From Bagarius yarrelli (Eukaryota > Chordata > Actinopteri > Siluriformes > Sisoridae): a stretch of DNA of 64,000 nucleotides. Each line of letters begins with the position of its first letter. The first letter of the stretch is position 1. The notes beneath the pieces were generated by a model. It was not told where the DNA came from and searched no databases. It was given only the letters and a program-made list of their open reading frames with translations. The DNA lies in contig VCAZ01000123.1 of the NCBI GenBank assembly GCA_005784505.1, positions 974,737-1,038,736 on the forward strand. The letters run 5' to 3'. Shown here in pieces: positions 1 through 11,399 of the stretch. The translations under genes and the position numbers were made by a program.

Positions 1-719
1 TGTAAATCTTCAGAGCCAAGTGGATGCTGCATGAGGTGAAGTTTAAGCAGAGAAACCCTTTTTTGATGTTACAATACATTTATGATTATATATACATTTG
101 TGCTCAAATTTTCAAATCTTCTCAAAAACTTTACCATCTAATGGTCTAACATTACTGGGTCCCATGGTGAGGTGTTTCCTCAGAACTGGAAATGCATTGA
201 AAGATTTCAGGAATGTTGGCACAAAAGTTGCTATGAACGCCCCATAGAAAGGGCAAAGCGCAGAGGCACTACTCTCAGCTTGATTACTTGGATGCATCCT
301 TATTATTCATTCTTTCTCTTGTGATTAGACAGAACAGCTGGAAAGAAGACATTTTCCAGACAATGAAAGATTTCATGCAGGCAGAAAGTCATGCATAAAG
401 AGAGCACTAAACTGGAGACTTTTCTAGATGTTTGATGAACTCGTAAAAGCTTCAATGCTTAATCACACAGCCTGGACAGACTTCTGGTCTTTAATTGGAC
501 CTAACCTGCAGTCCAGCTGCAATTATGACCTTCAGTGTTGGAGCCAAAGAATCCACAGTCCTGGAATTTCCGATGGAGGAGTAAAGAACTCTATTCAATT
601 AATTCACAGTAGAAGTAACAATAAAAAAAACCACAATTATTCTCAGTTACACTGAAGAGGATTCAAATGAGAACCTAATAATGAGGCAGAGATCCCATTA
701 TCTAAAATAGATATGGAAT
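1..719. other. AT-rich flank, nothing recognised
   Basis: Non-repetitive AT-rich sequence. The only open frames are 61 and 75 codons, without features of a known protein. No gene is called. Confidence 0.5.
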
Positions 720-1254
720 CTTTGCCTGCCTACTACTTTCACCTCAGGAATTCCCACTAAGACCCCAGAAAAACCTTTGATACCATCAAGTGACTTTCAA
801 AACACTTTTAAAACCCTTGAGATTTTCCTGAGATAACATCTAGATAGCCAGAGATAAAACACCATTTGATGCACTGCAAAGACACCGCCATAATACCCTT
901 GATAAAACCCCAAAATACCCTTTAGATACCACATAAACCCTCTAAAATTATTCATTTAAATACACCTCAGGAATGTGTATTGAAATATTTTTTTGAGAGA
1001 CCCCTTAAATTATCCAAAAGCACCCATAATATATAATATACCCCTATAATATGCTTCAAAAACCCATAAGGTACCCTGAAAAACCTTGTAGATATTTCTG
1101 ATAGACTCTCAAATCCACTTAAAACACAGCATATACCCATGAGATAGCCCTTTGATAACCTGCAGATACTTCATATATACCACTAAAAGACCCCTGAGAT
1201 ACCTTTAAAAGATCTCAAGATACCCTTTATATACCTTCGCGATACCCTGAGATC

Positions 1255-1530
1255 AGAATGTTGCTTTGAAACTCAGCTTTCTAATACTAATGAGTTACTC
1301 ATGCTTTTAATCAAAGTCATAATTACCAATTAAATTTGATTACTTAAACACAGAGAAGTGATCTTTTGCTGGCTTGAGAAGGATTAAATACAGACTCCTA
1401 ACGATGGCTTCGTCGACAATGAGGGAACATGATTAAAGTGTAATTTGCTCATTTAAACAGCATTAAATTAGATTTATTTGGATGTAATGTAAATCATAAA
1501 ATGTATTAAATATATGGGTAGACATCATCT
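1255..1530. other. Non-repeat AT-rich block inside the minisatellite
   Basis: This block lacks the GATACCC word. It is rich in homeodomain-type cores such as 'aattaccaattaaatt', 'tttaatcaaag' and 'gattaaagtgtaatttg'. It looks like a candidate conserved non-coding element. Conservation cannot be judged from one genome. Confidence 0.3.
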
Positions 1531-1746
1531 ACTAACATAAAGTCCCACCTAAATCTCTAGACTCTCTAAATCTCTTTTTTAAATACCCCTGAGATACCCT
1601 TAAAATACACCAATAAACTCTTGAGATATTCCAAGATACCTTAAAAACCCTGAGATACCCCTGAGATAACCCCCAATGATAACTTCAAGATATTCCAGAA
1701 AGATACCCAAAATATAAGATAGGATAGCCTTGAAAAACCTTTAAGA

Positions 1747-1907
1747 CAGGGATGTCCAGACTCAGCCCTGAAGTGTCGGGGTGTCCTACAGAGTTTAGCT
1801 TACACCTAATCAAACATACCTGAACCGACTAATCAAGATCTTGCTAAGTATACTTGAAATTCTGCAGGACACCCTGACCCTCCAGTACCAGAGTTTGGAC
1901 ACCCCTC
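1747..1907. mobile_element. Palindromic hAT-like MITE, copy 1
   Basis: Begins 'cagggatgtccagactcag' and ends 'gagtttggacacccct', with an internal 'tcctacagagtttagct' mirrored by 'attctgcaggacaccctg'. The two halves are near reverse complements, as in the three other copies (8119, 57452, 61753). The CAGGGGTG-type ends are typical of non-autonomous hAT elements. Confidence 0.7.
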
Positions 1908-2227
1908 CTTAAAGATACCTGAATTTACTTTTTAGACATCCCAACATATATCTGTAATACCATAGGATACCTTGAAGATACCTTTACAATATCAAAAAAT
2001 ACCCTTGAGAATACATCTAAGACCAATAGAACAATAAAATAAACATAAAATAAACCAGAGATGCCCTTCAAAATACTGATGAGATACTCAAGACAAGTCC
2101 CTGATACCCAGAAATAACCCTGCTATTCATTCATCCATAATTAAAACAAAAGGAACCCTCGTACAATCAAACCTATTTTCTGGGTTGCCAATTGTTCAGG
2201 GTCAATCAACTTTCCCAGGGTTCTTGA

Positions 2228-2395
2228 GGTAGTAGCTCAGTGATTAGGTGTTGGACTGCTAAGCTGAAGATTTTGGGTTCGATTCCCAGCACTGCCAAAC
2301 TGATCAAGGCCCTTAACCTCCAATTTCTCAGTTGTTTATATTATCTAAGTTGCTCTGAATGAGTGTGTCTGCAAAATGCTGAAAATGTAAATGTT
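2228..2395 (+). mobile_element. tRNA-derived SINE, near full length
   Basis: The head 'tagtagctcagtgattagg' and 'ggttcgattcccagc' resemble the A and B boxes of a tRNA. They are followed by 'caaggcccttaacctcc' and a tail resembling 'gtgtctgcaaaatgctg'. This is the common fish SINE type of this window. It is not a functional tRNA gene. Confidence 0.8.
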
Positions 2396-3834
2396 ATCAG
2401 ATTTTCTTCTCCCACATACCTTAGGTAGATTGATGGATCCGAGGTTCTCCCAGAAGCTAACAAGTGCGTAAACGCTGTCCAGTGACAGACTGGTGTCTCC
2501 CTCCAGTTTCTATTACCACCTACAGTTCCTAGGACAAGCATCATTCTTACTGTGGCTCTGTTAAAAAAAAATAAAGAAAATTTTAACCCACATTTCAAGG
2601 TCTGTCGTAATGAAAGGGTGTGTAAAGGAGAAGTCGATATCGGAGTAATAGAACCAGTATACAAATCCAGGTATTATTCTGGTCTCAATGGACCGACCGT
2701 TTCCTGAATAAGCAAAATTCTAACGATCCTATAAAATATTCAGAACTACAGAGCTAAAGATACCAAAAAGTCTAATAAAGCTTGGATTTAAGAGCTTACA
2801 AGCTTTTAGTGCATCAGTCATGCAAATGGACGAACTAAATCGGACAGGGTGAGACAGGGATCAGACCCTCATGATCATTGTCTTTTTCCGAGAAGACGAT
2901 CAGCGAAAACCACTGCTGCAGAGACCTGAAAAATCTGTTATCCATCTGGTTGTATGTAATAAGTGAAAGCTATTTATGTTAAGAGCCAATAGCAGGCGTG
3001 CCAATGCTGATAAGTGGATGTGTTTACACACTCAGGAAAAAGACCTGAGAAATGTAAGCTAAGGAATAAAATAATAACGATTGATGGCTATGCGCCACTT
3101 ATTCCATGAAGTTAAGCGCCTTCAGGGTTACGGATGAAATAAATTTTTGTAAAATGATTTCAAAAATTGCTTCCGCCACAGAACACAGACGGGAGGTCGT
3201 CAGGAACACGCCAGTTGCTGCGGTGCGCAATAAAAAAGCAATTATTTTCAAACATTCCGCGTACGGTCATTATCCCAACACCCACACGTCCCACTCTAAT
3301 TGCAGTGCACGAGCGTTTGTGTGTTTTGCATGTGAGTGTGTTGGGTGTGAGTGTGGTCAGTCGCTTACCCAGAGAGATTAAGAGCTTTTTGCTCTGGACC
3401 AGAAGACGGAGTCATGCTGTAGGCGTTATGAGTCCACTACATTCCTCCTAGCTTCAATCTTCTAGCTTCTAGAAATTGCAGGCCTCGTAAAAAGGTCTTT
3501 AAACAGCATCGGATTTGTTCCTGCTTGTTATGTTTGTGCAATTAGTGATCAAAATAAGTTCGGACTGTAATCCATGACAGCAGGGTTTTTTTTTTGTTTT
3601 CTATCATATCAAAATTCTGCAGTTATAACTTAGCTTGGTTTGTGTTCACAAAAACTCAAAAGACTCAATTCTTTACACCAGCTGATCAATCAGATAAAAG
3701 ATTTTTGCTATTTTTTCATCTATCTTAGACTTGCAAAATTTGTCCAAAATTTGTGAGTTAATTTTGTATGTTAGGCAAAAAGTCCCAGAGGGGGGACCTT
3801 ACTAAGATTTCCCCTTTCCTATAGAAGGGCAATG
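2396..3834. other. Non-coding stretch, nothing recognised
   Basis: Mixed-composition sequence. Two overlapping 91-94 codon frames (3106-3451) have no recognisable motif and read through TG-rich DNA. No gene is called. Confidence 0.5.
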
Positions 3835-4220
3835 CTTGAATCAGTGAGTCATTTTTGTAATTGCCAAAATTCACTTATCATTGGTCAGTTTTGTATCAGT
3901 GAATCATTTTAATTGACATGTTGTTTAATTAAAATGATTCACTGAATCAGTGAGTCATTTTTTGTCATGGCCAAAATTCACTCGTCACTGGTCAGTTTTA
4001 AATCGGTGAATCATTTTAATTGACATGTTGGTCATTAATAAGATTTTTCTTTTTTTTAGCAGATCAATATTTAAATCAATGAGTGATTTTATTGTTATGG
4101 CAAAAAATAATTCGTCACTAGTCAGTTTTGAATCAGTGAATCATTTTAATTGTCATGTTGGTCATTACTAAGATTAACCTTTTCTTTAGCAGGTTAATAT
4201 TTGAATCAGTGAGTCATTTT
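3835..4220. repeat. Tandem repeat, about 107-130 bp period, TGAGTCAT core
   Basis: Three to four units carry 'gaatcagtgagtcattttt', 'ccaaaattcactcgtcact' and 'tgaatcattttaattgacat'. The last word starts at 3900, 4007 and 4137, giving spacings of 107 and 130. The core is shared with the arrays at 5115-5640 and 6235-7330. Confidence 0.8.
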
Positions 4221-4578
4221 TGCCATGTAACTGTACATGTACATTCAGGTACATCAACCTTCTGCTACCGAGTGAAAGTCTTGTTTGCAAGTGTAAAATG
4301 ATTGATGATAATTTTTTTACACTGACACCAATTATATGAGCTGTGATTCCACCTGAGGCGAAAGAAAGAAAGAAAGAAAAAAATATATTTTGCCTCAAGC
4401 CAAAAAGCAGTGAAAGGGAATTAGGTTTTTAGATATGAGGCTCATAAATAGCGATGTGGTGACTGCGTTTCTCTTCGGGGAGACAGAAAATCTCCTGAGA
4501 GCTGCCGTGCGAGTGGACGCCTTATTTCACTTCCTGGAGGATGAGAGTGTGAGATCAGAAGCATGAACGATAAAATAA

Positions 4579-4614
<36 letters not shown>

Positions 4615-5110
4615 GTTGATATGAAACAAGCCCTGGGCCTTTGGATGGGAATTTGCACATTACAAAAATGCCAGTGTGAAATAATTTATTTTGTTTTGCA
4701 GAGTGCTACAACCAGGATGGAAATGAATATTGGCACATACGCCTGCAAACACACACACACACACACTCTCTCTCTTTTTCTCTCCCACACACAGAGTTAA
4801 AATAAACCAGCAGTTAAATTCCCTTTTCTAAAAGCACCTTTATGCTTAGGATTCTATTTGCTAAGTCTGAATCAAAGCGAAGTTGATTTGTTTGCATCTT
4901 TTACAAATGATTCGATTCGAGTGCACAGACTCACGCAAATCGAATGTTGCCCGAGGGGTGTTGGGACATCTAAGAATGTCTTAAAAAATCCCTCTTCTGT
5001 TACATTACAGATGTCCAAAGAGAGACATGAGTACTTCACAAAATCCACCCAAGCATGGAAAAGATTCATTAGCACAGAATTAATTATTCTAAAACATTTT
5101 TAACATGACA
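4221..5110. other. Non-coding stretch with short AC/GT microsatellites
   Basis: Holds (GT)n at about 4582-4612 and (AC)n then (TC)n at 4748-4795. Open frames of 67-81 codons show no recognisable product. Confidence 0.5.
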
Positions 5111-5114
5111 AGGA

Positions 5115-5640
5115 TTTTATTTTCTTGTTTAGCAGGTCTGGGATTCACTCCTCTTTCATTTAGTGTGTCGGTGTTTGAATCAGTGAATCGATCTAGTCAG
5201 AACCGAGATTCACTACACTCTCATTTAATTTGCCAGTGTTAGAATCACTGAATCATTCCAGTTAAAAATGAGATTCGATTCTCTCTCATTCAGTGTGTTT
5301 AAATTAATTCAGTCATGGTTTAGATTTATTATTTATCATATTTAGCAGGTCAGTGTTTGATTCACAGAGTCATTTTTGACATGAATGAATCAGTTTTAAT
5401 TGAGAGGTTTAAATCAGGAAACAATGTTACACCTTAATAAGATAACTGAATCATTTCAAAAATCAATTGATTCATTGAATCTAAGGTTGAACATTCAGTT
5501 GTTTAAAAAATATAAAATAGCAGCATATTTTGGAAAAAAAACTGCTCAGACTTTTGGCACCTGAACCAACTGGAATCGAATCACTCAACCCAAACCAATC
5601 GAGTCAGTGAAATGATTCAACGATTCATCTCTAATCTGTT
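5115..5640. repeat. Diverged copies of the GAATCAGTGAATC family
   Basis: Words such as 'tgtttgaatcagtgaatcg', 'gagattcactacactctc' and 'agaatcactgaatcattc' repeat irregularly. It is a decayed part of the same satellite family as the neighbouring arrays. Confidence 0.6.
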
Positions 5641-6234
5641 GCCTACACACTAGCTGTCTGGCAAATTAGTAAATTTTCCCACATTTTTTGAACAGTTTAC
5701 TCAGATAACTTACTTTGAAAGAATAAGACCTAATTTATTCCTTTTATATCACAACCTGACAGATGGATTCTTTCTACAGCCGTAGCGCCTCTGAGCGTTG
5801 ACAGAAGACGGCGAGTTTTCACCAAGTCAATACTGACGTACACGGTGAAAGTATTGTGAAAGTTTGCAGATGCTGACGTGCATGAAGTCCAGGCAGCTTG
5901 TCAGCATCATGCTGAGAGAAAACAAGCGTGCGGAAAGTCTCAACAATTAAAAAAAAAAAAAAACACAGAGAATTCAGCCCATCCACAGCCGGCTGTTTAT
6001 AGAGCTTTGAAATGATTTGGTTTTATTTTTGGAGCTCTAATTATAAATTTATGCACATACAAATTTCTATGACTTAATTAAAAGACCAGTGAAGCGTCAG
6101 AATTAATTAAACTCAGTGGGGAAAAGTGTAATGGGATGTTTTACCAATTGGAGAATTTAACGAGAGCCACAATTGGCCTGTTGAGGAAGATCGTTAGAGT
6201 TATTTACTATTGCCAACACTGTCAATACTGATTT
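5641..6234. other. Non-repeat spacer between satellite arrays
   Basis: No gene. The part from about 5990 to 6200 is AT-rich and non-repetitive, with several TAATTA/ATTAATTA words, and could be a conserved non-coding block. This is inference only. Confidence 0.3.
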
Positions 6235-6339
6235 ACAGTGTTTGAATCAGTGATTCGTTTCTTTCTCAGACAGCAAATCATTGTCTGAGTCAGTGAGCCA
6301 TTTGAGTCCAAGTTAAGATTCACAGTTCGCTCATTCAGT

Positions 6340-6660
6340 GCGTAAGTTTGGTCAGAAATGAGATTAGTTTATTTAAGATTTGATTCAGTGAATCAGTGTA
6401 GTCAGAAATGAGATTAGTTTATTTAAGATTTGATTCAGTGTATCATTTTAGTCCAAAATTAGATTTATTTATTTAAGATTTGATTCAGTGAATTGTTTTA
6501 GTCAGAAATCAGATTTGTTTATTAAGGTTTGGTTCAGTGAATCATTTTAGTCAGAAATGAGGTTTATTTATTTGAAGTTTGATTCAGTAAATCATTTTAT
6601 TTAGAAATAATATTTATTTAAGTTTTGATTCAGTGAATCATTTTAGTCATAACTGGTTTA
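6340..6660. repeat. 50-bp tandem repeat, about 6 copies
   Basis: 'gattcagtg' or close variants start at 6382, 6432, 6482, 6531, 6581 and 6627, giving spacings of 50, 50, 49, 50 and 46. Each unit holds 'gtcagaaatgagatt', 'tttatttaagatttgattca' and 'gtgaatcatttta'. Confidence 0.9.
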
Positions 6661-6779
6661 CGCTTCTCTAATTCAGTGTATCAATGTTTGCATTATTAAT
6701 TCATCTCAGTAATTTAGAAAGTAATGCAGTAACACAAGTAGGTTGTAATTTAGCAAACCAGTAATTTTCTGTCAGTAAA

Positions 6780-7330
6780 TCATTTTTGCTAAAAGTCACT
6801 CCTCACACATTTAGCAGGTCAGTGTTTAAATCCATGAGTCATTTTTAGTCAGGACTTAGATTCACTTCTCTCTCATTCAACATTTCGGTGTTTGAATCAA
6901 TGAGTCATTTTAGTCAGGACTTAGATTCACTTCTATTTCATTCAACATTTCGGTGTTTGAATCAATGAGTCATTTTAGTCAGGACTTAGATTCACTTCTC
7001 TCTCGTTCAACATTTCGGTGTTTGAATCAATGAGTCATTTTAGTTAGGACTTAGATTCACCTCTCTCTCATTCAACATTTCGGTGTTTGATTCAGTGAAT
7101 CATTTTAGTCATCATTAGATTCACTTCTCTCTCATTCAACATTTCGGTGTTTGAATCAATGAGTCATTTTAGTCAGGACTTAGATTCACTTCTATTTCAT
7201 TCAACATTTCGGTGTTTGAATCAGTGAGTCATTTTAGACAGAACTACGATTTGCTTCAGTGTGTCAGTGTTTTAATCAGTGAATCATTCTGTCAGAATTA
7301 GGATTCACCTTTTACTTATTCTGTGTGTCA
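6780..7330. repeat. 65-bp tandem repeat, about 6-7 copies
   Basis: 'catttcggtgtttga' starts at 6881, 6946, 7011, 7076, 7140 and 7205, so the period is 65 bp with one 64-bp step. Each unit contains 'gaatcaatgagtcatttta', 'gtcaggacttagattcac' and 'tctctctcattcaa'. TGAGTCA is an exact AP-1-type heptamer, present in most units. Confidence 0.92.
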
Positions 7331-7905
7331 ATGACACAATAATGATGATGATATGTAAATTTATCATAAGTCATCCTTCAGCTCGCTGCATGTAGACCAT
7401 TTTCCAAATGTCAATAAGCGCACAGTAAATTTACCTTTGGCTGCTGTTGTGAGGTGTGTGTCGATACCAGTCACTGATTAATTGTGTGGTTTGGTGCTCA
7501 CACTATTGGCTATAATTTATCTGGAAAACAACCAGAACCTCAAAGGTATTCCGAGTGCAAACTGCAAATGTAATTGAAAAGAAAGAAGAAAAAAAATAGA
7601 TCCTGTTTATGGATTTTTCCCCTTCTTTTTTTGCTTATTTTCTGATTTGCTCAGTTTTGGACTTGTGACACTCGCAGGAAGTGAGGAAGTGTCCCGTCAG
7701 TGAGGTATAAATATGAACGCTGTAGGATTTCAGATGTTTCTCTGCATCTTGCTTCAGGCCGTTAATAAAATTTAACCTAATTAGGCTGTGATGCTGCTGC
7801 CATTAATGTGTGTGTGCGTCTGAGATTTAAATGACAAATCATGCAGAAAGTTGCTGCTGTGCTGTTTTTCTTCATTAGTTTTATCGGTGCTATTATAACT
7901 TTAAA
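7331..7905. other. Non-coding stretch, nothing recognised
   Basis: Mixed sequence without a notable open frame or repeat. Confidence 0.5.
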
Positions 7906-8360
7906 TCTGCACCATAAACCCTAATCCCAAAACCCTTACCCTTAAATTAATTTTAAATTTAAACCCTAACTCTAAACTGTAACCATAACCCTTAGACTCT
8001 AGTGCTAAACCCCAACTCTAACCCCTAATGCGTAGACTACACTCAACCCCTAACCATAAACCTGAACCCCTAAAGTATAACTGGAAACCTTACCCCAACC
8101 TTACCCATACCCCTAAGACAGGGGTGTCCAAACTCAGTCCAGGAGGGCCGGTGTCCCTTTAACCCAAACCAACTTATTAAGATCTTGTTAGTTACGTAAG
8201 TTGGAGCTAAACTTTGCAGGACACCGGGCCTCCAGGACACCCCTGCCCCAAACTAAGTTCAAACCCAAACCTTAAGACATGGGGTGTCCATGGATTGTCC
8301 ACCGCTGCCTTAAGCCATAGCCCCACAAACTAAATCCTTACCCCTAAACAATCTAAATCC
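7906..8360. repeat. Degenerate CCCTAA-like (telomere-like) tract
   Basis: 'aaccctaa', 'acccctaa', 'aacccttac' and similar words recur across about 450 bp, interrupted by a MITE at 8119-8245. The drift is too strong for an active telomere. It resembles an old interstitial telomere-like satellite. Confidence 0.7.
8119..8245. mobile_element. Palindromic hAT-like MITE, copy 2 (shortened)
   Basis: Begins 'caggggtgtccaaactcagt' and ends 'ctccaggacacccctg', inserted in telomere-like DNA. The right arm is shortened compared with copies 3 and 4. Confidence 0.75.
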
Positions 8361-9190
8361 TAACCCCTAAAGCTCATGTGTTTGTCATACTTTAATTGCT
8401 CTCTGGATTCGAGAAATTTCTCTCTGATCCTGTAAGGTCACCCTGAGAAACTAATCTCATTAGAATAGAGCTCCTTTCCCCCAGAGATTTTAATATAAGT
8501 TGAGTGGGGGGAAATTTTGTACACTTTATTATTAAAATTACTTTAATGTATTAAGTAGATGCTGCTTGCGAACCGCATGGCCCTGTAATGCACTCAGGTT
8601 GTCCACATGCCTTCAGAGCGGGTTATGATTTATTATAAATCTGCAAAAGCACAAGTATGTAGTTACACAGCACTGGAGGACAAGTCATAAATTCTGCGCT
8701 GTTCCTCTTGAGCCTCTCGAGAGGGATTTCGTTGCTAAATCTGTAATTATTGCTGTTTTGTATTGTTTGTGCGGATCAAGAGAACAGGCTGAGGGTTGGG
8801 GTGTTGAGGAAAGCTTGCTTATGATAAGCTCAGTTTACTTCATGCCAAGGTCATTAATCACACACTTCTATTCCTCATGTTTGACTGAAGTCAAACTCTG
8901 TCCTCAACGACTCCACATACAGTAAATCAAGACTGACCAAAAACAACAGACGGTAAGCACAATATGGCTGAAAAACGTTACCACTTTGGCAACCTTTAGC
9001 AGGATAGGAATGCCTAATTAGGACTTCCTGAAAATGCGACTAGATATTGTCTAAAATGGAATCACTTGTGTGGACTTGATCAATGCTACTTGTGTCCTAT
9101 CTGATAGTTCGACAAGTGTTGATGAAGTGAAACCAGTCTGACGCCAGACAGTCGTTTTTGTTCTATTTGACAAGTTGCTGATAAAAAACT
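8361..9190. other. Non-coding stretch, nothing recognised
   Basis: No supported gene or repeat. Confidence 0.5.
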
Positions 9191-9195
9191 GTGAT

Positions 9196-9375
9196 ATTTA
9201 CGGCATTTGGCAGACGCCCTTATCCAAAGTGACTTACATTTATCTCATCTATACAACTGAGCAATTGGAGGTTAAGGGCCTTGCTCAGCGGCTCAACAGT
9301 GGTAGTTTGGTATCGAAACCACAATCTTTGGCTTGGTAGTCCAACACCGTAGCCATGAGCCACCAATTTCCCTGA
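9196..9375 (-). mobile_element. tRNA-derived SINE
   Basis: On plus it reads 'ggcatttggcagacgccctt', 'gttaagggccttgctcagc' and 'tggtagtccaacaccgtagc', so the tRNA-like head is at the high-coordinate end. Confidence 0.85.
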
Positions 9376-10055
9376 TATGTGATATGTTGGGAATAGTGTG
9401 CAGATCTTCTGTCTGATTGGCTGTGTACCATGGGACTTTCAGAATCAGAAATTCTTAAACATTAATGTTGCAGTAGCCTTTTGGGCCACTCCAAACCATA
9501 TACCTGCAGATTAAGTATCTTGCACATTCATCAATAATTAGTTGTGATTTGTATGGGATCTTGCCACCAGAACTTACACAACTTTGTTCTCTCTCTCTCT
9601 CTCACCGGGTTTCTAGACTTAAAACACATTTGTGTGCCCTGATGTGTGGAATCAATGTAGGATATCTTTACTCGGGGTACCACAACATCCTGTACTTTCT
9701 CTAACATTAAATAAATGATTACAGAAGAGTAGGATACTTTGATTACTATCAGATGAAAAAGGGGTTTGGCGGCTTCCAAAGTTTGGCCTTTAGGATCAAA
9801 TGATGTGTGTGTGTGATACTCCAGTAACGTTCCTCGTTGAATAAGGAAGAGGATCTGGGCCCTTTTGAGGAGCAGCTGAATGCGGGTTGTAAGTATAAAC
9901 TCAATCATCTGCACTACTTGGTTGTAGGACTTCACATTTCCTGACGCTGGACGATTCCAACTGTGATTGGTTGCTTTCCACGTCATAACCGAAGAAGCTT
10001 TTATTGAGTGTAAAACCTGTTGGTTTGTTGTGCCTGGAGTCTGTTTATGTACTCT
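9376..10055. other. Non-coding stretch
   Basis: A 196-codon frame on the minus strand (9531-10121) is mostly Lys/Glu-rich translation entering the purine tract and shows no domain. It is not called as a gene. Confidence 0.5.
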
Positions 10056-10392
10056 CTTCCTTCCTTCCATATTCCTTCCTTCCTTTCCATACTCCTTCTC
10101 CTTCCCTTCCTTCCTTTTCATAGTCCTATCTCCTTTCCTCTTATTTTATCTTCCTTTCTTCCTTCCTTCCTTCCTTCCTTCCTTTTATTTCATAATCCTT
10201 CCTTCCTTTCATTTCGTTTCATTTTCCTTCATTACTTTAATTCCATAGTCCTCTGTCCTGTCCTGTCCTTCCTTCCTTCCTTCTTTCCTTTCTTAACTCC
10301 TTACTTTCATTTTATAGTCCCTACTTTGTTTCTTCCTTCCTTTCTTTTATTTCATAATCTTTCCTTCGATCCATCCATCCATCCATCCATCC
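10056..10392 (+). repeat. CCTT-rich polypyrimidine tract with CATC end
   Basis: Long runs of (CCTT)n, (TTCC)n and finally (CCAT)n. Open frames here are Phe/Pro/Ser-rich artefacts. Confidence 0.9.
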
Positions 10393-11104
10393 TGTTTGAT
10401 TATTACACTCAACTCAGTTTTCGATCAGACTCATTAGCATTTATTTATACATTTTTTTAAAGGATCAGCGGTGTAATGACTCTCTTTCTCTAAGTTATTA
10501 CTGACACCATTTTAGCTCCAGCTTAACAATCGTAGCAGAGAGCGATTTTTCTTGGTGGCGTCGCTTGATAGGTTGATCGCCGTGCGGCGCTAAACTATTA
10601 AAGTATTGAACGTTTCTTCTCAGCGTCTTGAAACATCAGCGCTGTTTTATACGCCGCTATTAAATCTAGCAGAAAAGCCGGCGATCACACCGTGTTCCCA
10701 TTATCTTATACACACCGCTGAATCCGAGTCAGCCAGCTGTGAAACCCAGCTTATTCTCTCTCTTTCGCTCTCTCTCTTTATCTCTCTCTCTTTTTCTCAT
10801 TAGCTTTTTTTTTATGGACACAGCAGGAACCCCAAAAAACAAGAAGAAGAACATGTTAGTAATTGAGTGATGGTGTATCTCTTAAAGCACTGGAGCAGAA
10901 CTGTTCTTGGTAAACAGCACATTTAGGTTCTGCTGGTAATAAGTTCATTATACTGTACACCAGAGGAGGAACAACGAGCTGAAGCCGAGGCGATAAGGAC
11001 GCCTAGTATGTACGAGTTTTAATTCATTTGTCCGGGAATGTAGCACACACAGCTGACATTTAATTTTTGAACAAATTAAAAATGAGCCTTGTTTCTAAAG
11101 GCAG
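10393..11104. other. Non-coding stretch
   Basis: Mostly unique sequence with a CT-rich patch at about 10755-10800. No gene seen. Confidence 0.5.
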
Positions 11105-11310
11105 CAAACCCTTTTTTTCTCCTTTGTTTTTTCTCTACTCTTTTTTTCCCTTCTTTCCTTCCTTCATCCCTTCTTTCTTTCGGTCTTCCTTCCTTCCTTT
11201 TTCCTTCCTACCTTTTTTTCAATTTTTTTCCTTCCTTTTTTCCTTCCTACCTTTTTTCCTACCCTCCCTTTGTCTTTCCTCCCTCTTTCCTTCCTTACTT
11301 CCTTCAAAAA
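11105..11310 (+). repeat. Polypyrimidine tract (CCTT/CTTT)
   Basis: Imperfect (CCTT)n with T runs. The phrase 'ttttttctcctttgttttttc' type occurs on both sides (near 11112 and 11356), suggesting a local duplication of about 245 bp. Confidence 0.8.
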
Positions 11311-11399
11311 TTAAAATTGATCTTTGTTCCTAAATGCAGCACATTTTAATTCCTGTTTTTTCTCCTTTGTTTTTTCTCTACTCTTGTTTTATTCCTTCC

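Larger units (their letters stand above)
720..2110. repeat. Degenerate GATACCC minisatellite
   Basis: The words 'gataccc', 'gagatacc' and 'aaaccctt' recur every 10-25 bp from about 720 to 1250 and again from 1560 to 2110, with strong drift between copies. The array is interrupted by a non-repeat block (1255-1530) and by a MITE (1747-1907). It reads as an old short-period satellite. Confidence 0.65.

Noticed and set aside
2228..2395. tRNA gene (also at other SINE heads)
   Set aside because: A- and B-box-like words occur, but the cloverleaf is degenerate and each is joined to a SINE body and tail.
6780..7330. CRISPR-like array
   Set aside because: Regular 65-bp repeats, but the whole unit repeats with no unique spacers, and the context is vertebrate.
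10020..10460. 146-codon plus frame
   Set aside because: Translation of (CCTT)n; no evidence of a gene.
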